A stretch of 64,000 nt of DNA, taken from contig JAPYMA010000415.1 in the NCBI GenBank assembly GCA_035041965.1, positions 62,001-126,000 of the forward strand. The letters run 5' to 3'. Below the pieces are notes generated by a model. That model saw only the letters and a program-made list of their open reading frames with translations. It made no database searches and was not told the origin of the DNA. Shown one piece after another: positions 14,082-26,300 of the stretch (position 1 is its first letter; the number at the start of each line of letters is the position of its first letter). The stretch comes from Anisakis pegreffii. Its lineage: Eukaryota; Nematoda; Chromadorea; Rhabditida; Anisakidae. The position numbers and the translations under genes are program-made.

Positions 14082-14285
14082 TTAACTACGAACTAGAGAA
14101 TTTTTTATCAGTTTATACGATAGTGCCGTGAGGTGTGATTTGAATCGTGCCAGCGTGCTGGCCTCTACTGCTTCTTGAGGTAGTGCATTTCAGGTGCTTA
14201 TGATGTAATGTGCGAAGAATTGGGACACGAAACTTTTAAACGATATGCGTGTGCTCTTGTGTGATTGTGTGTGTGTATTCAAAGA
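14082..14285 (-). mobile_element. Relic of the C-terminal tail of a non-LTR retrotransposon reverse-transcriptase protein
   Basis: Read on the minus strand, the frame gives SFVSQFFAHYIIST, a stop, then NALPQEAVEASTLARFKSHL. This matches the tail common to many animal LINE-type ORF2 proteins: FFsqRvi..WN.LP.evv.a.s...FK..L. The in-frame TGA at 14190-14192 sits where the invariant Trp (TGG) belongs, so it is a one-base decay. The frame closes at a TAA at 14082-14084. Upstream (14290-14400) the similarity continues weakly in another frame (RLQKQRKKF). It lies in the presumed first intron or 5' flank of the phosphatase gene, antisense to it. It is too short and broken to be active. The clade cannot be told. 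Confidence 0.7.
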
Positions 14286-14788
14286 GTGATTCCATTTTTT
14301 TTGGTATCAATTTGTTGAATTTCTTTCTTTGCTTTTGCAACCGGAAGTTGTAGAACCGGATGTTCTTAATGCAATCGTCGTTTTTTTGGATGTTCTCACT
14401 TGAATTACTTTTAAATAATCTTATTCGTGATCAGCTTAAAAAATGGAAAGAAATATTATTTATGTATCACACTTCTTCATAACGCACGATTTCGGCCGTT
14501 ATCACTAACGTAGTCTAATTCCCCGGCTTCAAACGCCATTGGCATCTCGCAATGTCGAACACTGATCGAATGTTAGATGTTCATTTTCGAAGGAAATTGA
14601 AACTCGTCCACTGAACGAAAATAATTAATGAAAATTTCAAGGTTCCAATAATTTGTCCAATTTAACGAACTAAAATAGCATCTGACTTGAATCAAATTAA
14701 ATTGAATCCAGTTTTTTTGCAACATTATGTCATTCATTCGTTTTTGTGGCCTTTAAGGGACCAACTGCGTAAGCATTTCGACAACGAA

Positions 14789-17700
14789 ATGTCTGTCAGC
14801 CTTTTGATTGTTGATGTTGAGGTGAGTATCGGTGTTATTTGACAACTCAAATCCGAGAAGGAACACTTGAAATCGCTCATTTGAAAAGTCATAACTACGC
14901 TTATCTTTCACATTTATTCTTATTGCTGTGCGCAGCCTTTACGACTACAATCGTGCTCCACAAAAAATGCCCAAATAATAGAAAATATGAAACGAGCACC
15001 TTAAATGCTTCTACTGCTTCATAAGATTTTCCTAACATATGATGAGATCACACCATTGAATGCTCATTTAGGACGATGCTAACATTTTAAGCAATATTTA
15101 GATTGCCTATAAAACTCCTTGATAGCACTTCCTCAATGATCGTCTGTTTGATGAGATCTGAAACGGCACCATCAGAAATTCTCTCTTTATGATTTTGTTC
15201 TGAAAAATTTCTCAGGTACGGTTATTTTTCACCGTCGAAGTTGCTAAAAATGTTGAATGTCCTCTAAACTTTCCACTATGAATGTTGAAATTTTCCGCAG
15301 ATTTTGTCTTGAAGAAGTTCTGAATAACCACTTTTTTGTTGGTCTCATTTCATTGGTGTGTGATCATCAATTCCTTTGATCAATAACCATTATTCTTATG
15401 CACTATCAAGTAACCTTCCTTAATGTCTCTTTGATTGATGATTCAGTCGAAGACGATTCAACCAAAAAAAAAATCATATGAGTAAGTGAAAGTGAAAAAT
15501 AATATTTGAGCATTCCATTCAATTCAATCACTGATTCTATTTTAAAGCATCATCATTTTCGATAATTTTTATTTTTACCATTTATATCAACAAATTCATT
15601 TGCAATATGTCGTCGTCGTCGTCGTACACGTTGAAATGAAGTTAAATTTCCATAACAAAAATGAAACACAAATGAGAAACATTTTGAAATTTTGCATTTT
15701 GTTGTTATGCATTCATTCTTTTTTTTATTTAAACATGCACACACCAGTGTACGACACAGCAATGCGCAAACAATCTCCATCGTATGAATGAATGAATATC
15801 AGCTTGAATTCGGCACTTCGAACGCTTGGTTTACGATTTCCATTCATTCACTTGTTGCTCTACTCCAGCAGCATTATTCGACTGATTTCAGTGAAAACTA
15901 TCAATCCATTTGGAACATTTCTTCTTCGGTCTTTGCGATTTCACGAAGCTGTTGCAAAAATTAAAACTGTTCATCTGTTTACGCGCATGCATCGATTGAC
16001 ACGTATATGTTAATGATGAGTGATTAAAAATCACTGTTAAAAATAAGAAAAGCGAACATATACTGTTTTATATGCGTTGTAGAAAGTATTTTGATGAAGA
16101 GATTCATTTCTGAGAATTCGCCCTGAAGATCTAGCTTCATCACGCATTCACCCATCAGAATTCCATGGTTTTTGCATATGATGTGAGGCGACGTCGAACT
16201 GGAAAGTCGTCGTCATTTTGGATAAATGGTTGGTGGCTCGGTTCATTGATGATGCTAAAAACTAAGCTTATCAATTGAGACTGAACTTGTCAATTGATGA
16301 TTTTTGCTCTTTTCATTAGGCATTTTTACATCCAATCAACTATTTACAATAGTTGTTTATTCATTACGTTTATCATCAAAATGAGCGAATGCAGCCACCA
16401 TAAACACATTTGTTATTTTTGACTGAAATTCATCATTGCAGTTACATTTGTCTTGCCAAAATACTTTTCGTGCTATATGAATTCCAAATAAAACTGATAA
16501 CATTTTCGGGAGATTGCCAAATCTTTCTCATAGCTAATGAATGAATCTGGAAATTTTATTCCACTTGCTTATGGAAGAGGTATTTGAGTAGAGGCATCCA
16601 TTCGATGACTTAAGATGACTTTAAAAACTTGACCTTTATTAAGTGGGATAGATAGGCGACCCTGTTATAAACCAGTTATCGAGCGTAGTTTGTGTAGCAC
16701 AAGAAGTTTGTGTTGTATGCGTGTGTGATAGTGACTAGTCAGTATGCTAGGATGAATATTCATTCATCTACCTGTGTAGTGCTTTACCTTGTTCATGACC
16801 TTGTGCACATATCTGAGAAGAGCCAAAAAAATTGAAATCTCCGAATGTGTCTACGGTTTTTGAAAGCCTCCGGATTTAGCTGAAGGAATTGAATGCCTCG
16901 GATAGAGACGTGGAAATTGAGATCTCTACGTCTAGAGTCACTTGAATTGCAGTCATCGGAAGTTATCTGATAGTGAGGAGTTTGCTTATTTTGCAGTCAG
17001 AAAGAATGCAAGATGAATTGCGACTGTGGAATCGTTTTGAAGCTGCATATGTGGATGCAACCAAGCATCCCAGTGATAATAGGTATTTATATCCAGATTG
17101 TAAATTCTATTGTTAGTGTGAACGGAGAGCGCGCATTAAATGCCGTACAAGTTACGGAAGTATAAGTCATTTTGGATAAGGTAAGAGGGGGGTTTGTATT
17201 GCTCGCCTCAAGACGAAACTATTTTCGCTGGGAAGAGGAAAGGAGATTTTCGTATCGAATGAATAATCACTTGATAGCTGTATTATTCTCGGCCTGATGT
17301 TTCTCATTGACATAATGCATTGTGATAGAAGTTTAATTTCATTGAATCCCAGTTGTAATATCGTATAATATGGATAACATTTGTTTTACATTTATTCATA
17401 ATATCAACGTGTCTATTTTTGATCATCAATCATGAGCCGTAAAATCGTTTATCATTTGCTGAATTCTTAAATCAATTGAGTTGTTGTTACGCTTATATCT
17501 TCTTCGTATTAATAGAGATGATAAAAAGTTGGATGAATCTTTAATTTGATTAATGCTAAAATTTATATTACAACAACACCAGCAACAATGCGTTTCATCA
17601 TCATTATCGTCGTCATTTCGAGTGTAATGCTTAAGTGGATTGTCGAATGGATGAATGGATGGATGGATGGATCAGTAAAACTTTATTCTTATAATAACAT

Positions 17701-20700
17701 GTGTTTATTGTATAATGAAATAAATTCATTTCAGTTACTGGTTATTTCTAGTTGAATATCAACAATTATCCTTTAATGATGTCGTTGTTGTTGTTGTTTT
17801 TGGTGTTGTAATAGCATGTTTCGTCTTCCTGCTCGTGTCAGTTGATCTTGTTTTATGGTGCCTCGTTTAAATTGGGATCATTCCCGTTACTCCTCGTCAT
17901 CCACTCATCTGCATATACCTTCATTTATGCAGTAAATTAGTTTAATTACCAGTAAGATATCGATATTTGATCTTTCAATGAATATTTAACAAAATCATAA
18001 ACCGTGAACGTTGTTTTAACGCCGATTTTATTCGCCGTTTGTCTCGTTGTTTGTGCTCGGAATTTAATCTTCAATTCATTTTTATGGGTAATATAATGTT
18101 GATTTTACGATAAACGAGATAAGACGAAAGCAATAAATGAGTCGTTGTAAAAACAATTGTAATCGTTTTAGTGAAAATGATTTTATAAGATCCCGTTCAT
18201 TTCGATAGTTTGCTGAGTTTATGTTGTGTGGTAATGATTGCTGGGAAACGATGAATTTGGTTTCTATTGATTCAAGAAGTTCATCCGTATGACCTCCGAT
18301 TCCCATGAATTGTTGTGTGGTAATTTATTAAATGACGATAAGTCGGAAATCGCCTGCAGTTCTGCTGCTGTGATATACGTTATGGTTTCATCTATTGCCT
18401 TGTACACGTTGACACATTTCTCATGTTCATGATCTCATGCGGGATCATTAAAAGTCTGAAGCTGAAGAACTATTTGTCTTGTTTCAACGAGATTTTATTC
18501 GGAAAATTTTGTGATCAATGATGATAAATATGAATGTTTTAGGGATGTTCTTTTGTTTTTTGGTGTCAATTCGTCAATTTTTTTCCATAAAAACAACAAA
18601 AACAATTTCGACGCGCTTATATTTGGAGACGTTGAAAAATGTTTGCAGCCGAAATAATTTCGTAGTAAAATTTCGGTTGTTTTACAGAAAATCAGCTCTG
18701 GCAAACATTGTTCAACGTTTCGGGAATCGAGTTCGCGAAGCCCTCATGACGGCATCTGAGGCGATTTCGAATGCCGTCGCAGAGGCTGAGCAAAATGCGA
18801 TGGTGCGTTAACACTTTCTGATTTATTTATTTATTTCTTACATTTATCACTCGCTTATTCATCCATTTATTTATTCATCTATTGTTCTCATTATTTATTT
18901 ACTTTTGCTTTTTATTCATTCGCCACCTTATACATTCATTGATTTTTACTTTTCATTTTTGATTTCTCATTTGATCATTTATTCGTTATGTCTTTACACT
19001 ATTCAATTTATCAGTTGTTCTTCTTTTTTAGTTTCTTCGATCCGTTTATCATATAAAATTCGACGAAAAATTTTTATGATTTTACATAGAGAAATGGTAA
19101 CAAATGTTGAATTGATTACGAAATATGTGAACTATCATCATTAGCTGTTGTAAGGCCGAAGGTGGTGGCAAAGAATGAAGTTGAGATTTCGAGAAGAAAG
19201 GGTAGACAGACTCAGTGACGAGGCTTGCGATTTTTCGAGTGATCGCAGTTTAAAGTTGTTCGTTCCTTCAGCATTCTAATGCTGTTGCTTGTCGATGTTT
19301 CAACTCAGCGATCAAATTGTTCGCAGAGGAAACTTGGAAATTCCGAAATTTCACTGAGAACATAGAAAATTCCAAACAAAAACATTTTTTTGCAGAGAAT
19401 TGTGTGAATAAATGAACAAAATTAGCAAATCAATAGATAAACTCTGATTGCTGCTGGTGTGATCAGAGTTTATGATAATAACAATAATAAAGATGATAAT
19501 AATCGTAGTAGCTCTAATACTGATGATAATACTGATGCTATAATACTGATGATAATAATAGCATTAAAAAATGATGAAACTTATGATAATAGTAGTAATA
19601 ATAGTAATAATAATATTAAAAGCAGTGCTAAAGTTACAGACCCCAGCGGAATGCATGTCACGATTCGTGAAAGAAATGAATGAGAAGGGTATGAGTGGAC
19701 TAGCGTCCGAATATCATACAATTGACTATGACGATTCGAATCTAACTGGAACGCATAAAGCATTCATGATGAATATGCCAAAAAACAGATATTCAGGTTA
19801 TTTCTCGTTATTGCATTCTCAACGAATCCATTCCATTAAGCCTCACTGCTCAAAATGTGCATGAGGAACTAAATGAGTTGGTACATCCATAATATGAGAT
19901 ATTGAAATGTGCTGATGAGAATAATAATGATAGTGAAGATGTTAATTGCATTCTAGATGTTTATTGCATTGATGAAACACGAGTGCCGTTGAAAATTGGC
20001 TGTTCATCGAGCGGTGACTATATTCATGCGAATTATGTCGTATTCCCCGAATTACATAATAAATTTATTTGTACGCAGGTATGTGTGTGTGGCAATGACG
20101 ATGTGTATTCGCATAAGATTGGTCATTCAGATTTCTTACAATTCAGAATTTCTACGAACTCTCTATTGAGTTTATGTGATTTTTAGAAATGTTGGTTTCC
20201 AAGAATTTTTCCGATTCAACGAGAATTTTTCACTGCTTTGGGGCAATTTTGATTGTAAAAGAGAATGTCAATGTTTGTGCATTATCAGGGACCATTGCAT
20301 ACAACTCGCGATGACTTCTGGCGAATGGTCTACCAAGAACGTGCTGAAACTATTTTAATGTTGTGCAGGTGAACATTTTTTTTTGCGGGTTGCTAGAGCT
20401 GATGTAATAAATCGAAATGACTAAAATAAATCAGTGAGGAATTAATTTGATAATGTAAAATTTGATCAGTTCATCAGTCGGCAAACTGTGCATAACAGAA
20501 CAACTATCGTTTTTGTTGAATATACTTCGCGTAACGTGTTTATTTTTCTGAATTCCTTGAGAATTAAGCTTAGTAAAGTAAATCGCGTTGATTTTGTTAA
20601 ATCAGGCGTTATATGAAGTTTTATATAAACTGATTCATCTTCGTTACATTCTCACGACCTTGTCGCAAAACTCATCTTTCAAAAAATATCACAATGAAAT

Positions 20701-22250
20701 ATTTGAGTCATTCGAAAAGTGCTCTAGATGCAGTCACAGTGTTCATTAGAGTATTGTCATAATTAATGAGAAATATTTGAATAATGGAATAATTTTGTAT
20801 TTATAATCACATGAAATGATCGCAGTAAATGCCACTAACTTTTCATTCGTAAATAAACTTCGCAGTATCGTAATTTCATTCGTAATATGGATGATCTGTG
20901 CAGGCCAGCAGAAGAAGGCAAACCAAAATGTGCGATTTATTGGCCTGAAGCCGGTGAAAGAATTGAACTCGAAACTGTGACTGTAGAGTATATTGGTGAG
21001 GAGAAAACCGAATTCGATACTGTACTGTTCAGGGTTCATCTTAATGAACCGTTGAAATTGTCAACAAATGGTATCAATGTGGATCCTTTGGTCGTTAGAC
21101 AACATAGGTGGAGTACGTAGGTTTTTTTTTTGTTTCTGTCGTTGATTGTGTCCATTTGTGACTGGATTCTTATCGTTTTATGAACTATTCACGTATTCGT
21201 CCATTCATTCATTAGTTTATACCTAAAGCAAAAGCCGCACTCATCAATTCTAGAAGTGATTCTCGATTGGTGAACGTTTTTGGGATGTTTGCGCTGAATT
21301 TTGATAATGTTCAGATATTTTGATGTTTTGATGTTGCTCTTATCACTTTGTTATTCAGTAAGTTGAATTCAGTTTAAAATTTGACAGTGTCAATCATTTG
21401 AATTGTTGGATTGAATTGTGGTGAAATTTGTTCGTATGATTGTCTGAGATAGATGAATATTTACAAAGAGGTGGTTTGTGCGGAATGAGATGCAAATGGA
21501 TTGCAGATGGCCTGATCGTGGTATACCGAATCATGAGAGTGCAATGGTGCCACTGAAGTTGTTATCGTATGTGCGACAGACACGAGCGCCGTGTGTTGTG
21601 CACTGCTCGGCAGGGATTGGCCGTACGGGAACTGTGATTGCCATCGAGATGGGAATACGACGATTTCTCGATGGACGAAAAGTCGACCTTGCTACAGTCA
21701 GCTTACTTCCTTTTCTTCTTTTTTTTTTTACTTCAAATTCATTTTCAGCCCTCTCAATTTCGCAGTACGACGCATGGTACTGCAGCTACTGAAAACTGAA
21801 TTTGCTTGATTCGATTGTGTATCAAAGAATGACTTGTTGAATATCTCTCTGAGATATAGTGCTTGCACAAATTCGTCGAAAAAATCAAACTTCTTCAAAA
21901 TGAAGTCTGCTCTAAAACTGCGATGCTTTGATGCGTTGTATAAGAGTTGGAAGTTCAATCTGTGAGAATATTATCTGTCAGCAGTTTAAAAAAAACTCAC
22001 TAAATGCAAATTTTTATTCCAGATTGAATTTTCATGGTTTTGGAATGCGATTTGAAATAAGTTTTCGTTTCAGTTAATCAAAGATCTCAGGAAGAAGAGG
22101 GCACAGTGTATTCAGACCGAGATTCAGTACCTTTACGTTGGTCGTGTACTCGTCGAGTATGCGCTAAGTTCAGGTGAACAACTCTCGAATGAGGCGCGGA
22201 AAGCGGCCGAAAATTTTTTGAAACAATACGATAGTAAATGCAAAAAGTGA
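14789..22250 (+). CDS. Classical protein tyrosine phosphatase, nematode type
   Basis: Removes phosphate from phosphotyrosine. Exons: 14758-14821 (ATG at 14789, or coding from an upstream exon), 16997-17082, 18688-18802, 19640-19796, 19957-20078, 20289-20368, 20904-21107, 21507-21696, 22074-22250. All eight phases match; about 387 residues from 14789. PTP motifs occur in order: KNRYSDV (substrate-recognition loop), DYIHANYV, TQGPLHTTRDDFW, WPDRGIP (general-acid loop), HCSAGIGRTG (P-loop with catalytic Cys and Arg) and QTEIQYLYV (Q loop), so it should be active. No signal peptide or membrane segment is visible, hence probably cytosolic. The roughly 75 residues before the domain (exons 1-3) are helical and charged and unrecognised. 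The stop is TGA at 22248. It looks like the many small single-domain PTPs expanded in nematodes; no orthologue can be named. Confidence 0.92.
15608..15625. repeat. GTC trinucleotide microsatellite
   Basis: Five tandem GTC units inside the first large intron of the phosphatase gene. No coding meaning seen. Confidence 0.75.
17647..17672. repeat. ATGG microsatellite
   Basis: Several tandem ATGG units (one variant ATGA) in a phosphatase intron. Confidence 0.8.
19469..19620. repeat. GAT/AAT/AGT trinucleotide-rich block
   Basis: A 150-bp block of degenerate GAT, AAT and AGT triplets, ending 19 bases before the acceptor of the exon at 19640. Because it is triplet-based it keeps several frames open and mimics Asn/Asp-rich coding sequence, but the exon phase begins only at 19640. 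Confidence 0.75.
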
Positions 22251-23302
22251 TCATTTCAGAGTGACTAAACATTTAGTTTTATTTTTTGTTGTTTGTCAAT
22301 TATTCTTCATTTACTAAATGCTTTTGAATGAATGTGTATCAAATTCGTGCATATTTTTGTATGACAATTTTGGAAGTTATCATTGTTTTATTGGAGCTTA
22401 TTGATAATAGTATTGTTGTGTTAAATTCTCATTCTGAACACTGTTGCTGTTATTGATCGTTATCATAATTTGGCTTATCACGTTTTTATGATCATCATTA
22501 TCATTGTTCTATGTGTGCTTTTATTCGTCTTCAATTTGAAATTCGACGACTAACTTTTCAAGTAAGATTTATGAAACCCTAAGCTTCCGAGGAAAGCAAT
22601 TCTAAACGAGAATTTTTTTGCCGATTGATCAACGGAAGCAATTGTGAAGTGTGTTTGAGCAGGAAATTACGCCTGTCACAACATGAAAGGAAAATTTGAA
22701 ACCTTCAAATAGGATTCGTGTCCGAAAGTAATTATGTTTAGTCGCTACTTCCTGATTAGTTAGTATTGAGTGACAATCGCTAGTCAATCACTCATCCCCA
22801 AACTTATCAACATCACATTTTGCACAACACGAAAAAATTTATGTTCTTAAATTTCCATTTCAACTGAAATTATTTATCGTTTCTACGAGTTCAGTGATCT
22901 GCAATGTTTGCTTATTTGAAATTTGTACAATTCTGAATTCCGTCAATTTTCATGTAAATCGTGAATGTGTTTTGATTGACTGTCGATTTGTTGTATGGTA
23001 CATAATCAATTGTATTGCGCAGAATGATTAATGTATATCCCATGCACGATTCAATCTTCCAATCTAGTGCGGAAATCTGCTTGAATGAAGAAGCTAAGAA
23101 CTGAAAAACCACTTTCATAAGTGTTGGTGATCAATCAAAATTGGTGATCGAATTATCTGGGAATGTTTTTGATGGAATCAATGTTGGAATTTTTTTGCTG
23201 AATATAATTACGCGATATTTTAGGTGAGGCGGATTGATCGTAGTGGGAAGGCAATAAGGAAAGCGGATAATATCCTCATCTTAATTGTTCACATCCTAAT
23301 AA

Positions 23303-23327
23303 TTTTTTTTGGGGGGAGGGGAAGGGG
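23303..23327. repeat. Poly-T followed by a G-rich run
   Basis: T8 followed by G6 A G4 AA G5: three G-runs on one strand directly after a T-run. It could form a G-quadruplex-like structure if a fourth run joined; only three are long. Confidence 0.75.
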
Positions 23328-26300
23328 GTTGGAAAGAGGAACGATTACAATCACAATAATATTTTGTATAATCAAATGATCAATCATTTGAGTGAGATTT
23401 GTTATTCGATTCTTCTCTAATCTCTCCTCTGCTTATCTCAGTCAATTTCTTTCTCAGTGTCACCAGATCAGTGTTCGTGATCCATTAGTACGGATCTGTT
23501 TCTTTCATTATTTTTGTAATTTGTAAAATCCTTCGATCATATGGCATAATGCAAGCATATGATCCGATTCTAAACGTTCTCAATTTGTTGTTCAATAAGT
23601 TTTATCCTTATGCTTCGTCACTCAGTGGAATCGAAACTGTTTTGTTGCAAAAGTTTAGGATTAAATGATTATTTTGCTTCGTTTTAGTGAGAGCTTCCAA
23701 AACAAGTTTTCAAAGTATTGCTGGGTACAAATTCGGAATCGTTCCTTCCTGCCCCTACTCCTTCCCAAATTGATTGCAAATTTCGATGTTTTTTTCAATG
23801 AGATTGGCAAAATGAGCATTGATTGCTCTAGGGTATGTTCATTCAATGGAAACATGCGAGAAAAGTGGATAAGTACTTTGGTGTTTTCAAAATGAACTGA
23901 CCGACTGACTGTACTTTCAGTGTTACTGTGTTATTATAATGTAATCAGGCGTGCGTAACACATTTGTTTGTAATTTGATTAATATATTTGATGATAAATG
24001 AGGAGAATATCAAACGATTGAAAATTTGAGTCGTTCATTGATTTGCCTGTGAAGATCCTCGCTTGCATTCAACGCCTTTCAGTGGAAATACACACAGCTG
24101 GTTCACTTTAGACGCTCTACAGTGGGATCATATCAACTGATCTGAATAATCTTTCCATATTCTCTGAATTTTTCCTTCATTTATTTTTGCAAATGCAATT
24201 CAGGGATTGTCATGCGGCGGTACACATAATTATTTCTATCATAAGGCACGAAATTCCGGGATTTGAGCACTTCAAAATGAGTCTGTCTCGTTTGTCAACA
24301 AAAGTGCTGAATTCCCAGCAACTTGTATCCTGTATTTGTCAGCAAAAGTATTGTCAACGACAAATGTTGCTGAATATAAATGAACCGTAACTGATCGATG
24401 TCTAACGCAAATTAAGTATATCACCGAAATTATACAGAATGCGGTGTTTCATTAAATTCTAAATCCCACGATTTTTTTCGGCCATAGAGTCTCGAATCAG
24501 GATCGAGATCCAGGATGCACGGAATCCCGTTTCGTAAACACAAAATCTCGTTTTTGGAATCATTTGAAACTTTCCTCTGAATACGTTCACTAGATGGAAC
24601 GTATAATCATTATATGGTTACAACGTTGGATTCAGCTGATCAATGAATGATATGAGGAAACGTTGGTAAGCAGACAGTTAGGTTGAAGTAATATGAACAC
24701 TTCCGTGAATTCTATTGATAAAGATTTGAGGCATTGTGTTGACGACAAGCACGACAACAACTGTGTGAGAAATTTCTTGCTGAATTTCCGTAGTATTGTG
24801 AATTGCTTGACGGTGGTGTCACATTACGAAATGTTATCTCGTTACACTTTGGTTCGCTGAGGAGAGAATTTTCAAACAACATTATTTTGTGCATGATATC
24901 GGTTGCTAATGACAATAATTGTTGCTTTTTTCAGTGACTCTTCGAATTATACGTTAAATTTGATTTCGAGACGGCCTACAGCAGTAGATTCATCGCAGCA
25001 TACATTATAACTCATTCATTGTGTACTAAAACACATGAGAAACTCTCTCAGGACAAACTTTCTGTCAATGAACAAAACTACAATTGATCAAAATTACAAT
25101 GGTTGAGCAATTACACGAAGAGATATCTGAACTACTCATGTTTATCAGATGCATTCACTTGACTTGTTCCAGTCCTGCTAGTTCCTGAACTCTGCTGACA
25201 TTTCCCCCAACTGAATGTTTACTTGCTGAACGGTTCAACTAATAAATACCGAAAGAACATACCAGTTGTTAACAATAAATCAATGCCATTTTAGTACCAC
25301 CTCATATTTTTTTCATCGAGATTAATTCGCTGCTTTCTTCACTACGATAATTACATCATTGAATCAGTTATGTGCTTCGAGAGTCGGCTAAACCAAAAAA
25401 ACAATAAACCCATTTTTCTTGTGCATGATTAGTCAGTCATACATTCTGCAACGCATTCACCCGTTTTTTAGATGCTAAGCATATGTTGCACACAATAGCC
25501 TTCTATCTGTTTCTAATAAGTTTATAACTCGTTTAAGTTCATAAGAAGTTTTCGTTTATTTTTAATTGATGCACTTCAAAACTGCGTTGTTCAGCAAATG
25601 CATTTAAGCATCTCTACTCTGCTCACACTTGCAAACTTCACTTCCAAATTAGTCACTGATTATCGAAACTGAGCCTAAACCAGCATCAATTGAAGCCTTA
25701 GGTGATTAAATCCAAGCAAGTTTCAGCCGAGACGAATGCAAATGTAATCGAACTGCAATCAGTGTAAATGTAACTCTCAGATACTAAATCTGCGAAATTG
25801 CAAAAGTAAGATACTGTCAAGATGCTTTCACCACTCATTTCGTATCTTATTCATAACATATTACTATAGAAAAAATAAATTTGAACGTATCACATCAACT
25901 AATCCCTTGTACACCAATGATTCTCGTTCCTTTAACGATTTCATTACATCAGTTGGATCTGACGGAATTGTTATTATTCAAAAAAAAACATAAATGATCC
26001 TTATAGCGAGCGATTCACTGACAATGAGCAAAAAATTGTTGTGTTGAGGAATGAGCAAAATTCAATCGATCAGAATTGAGAATTCCCAAATTGAGCACCT
26101 TCCTCTTGTTATTCTTGCGAATTTTGAAAAATCCGTTACCATCACTAACCATAAACGGATCATCATGACCCTCCAATTGCTTTTTATCATTATCATTCGT
26201 CAAAACGTCCTCAGTCTTGTACAGCTACGCCTAGTCGTCCACGAATGAAGTACACTTATCGCGTGTCACCGCATAATTCACTCTCCAAAAAACGTCGTCG

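Noticed and set aside
14173..14190. TGAGGTAGTGCATTTCAG, resembling the let-7 seed
   Set aside because: Only the first eight bases match let-7, no hairpin surrounds it, and it lies inside the retrotransposon relic.
17938..17956. AGTTTAATTACCAGTAAG, similar to the start of nematode SL1 RNA
   Set aside because: It diverges after TTTAATTACC, lacks the rest of the leader, and has no snRNA-like structure downstream.
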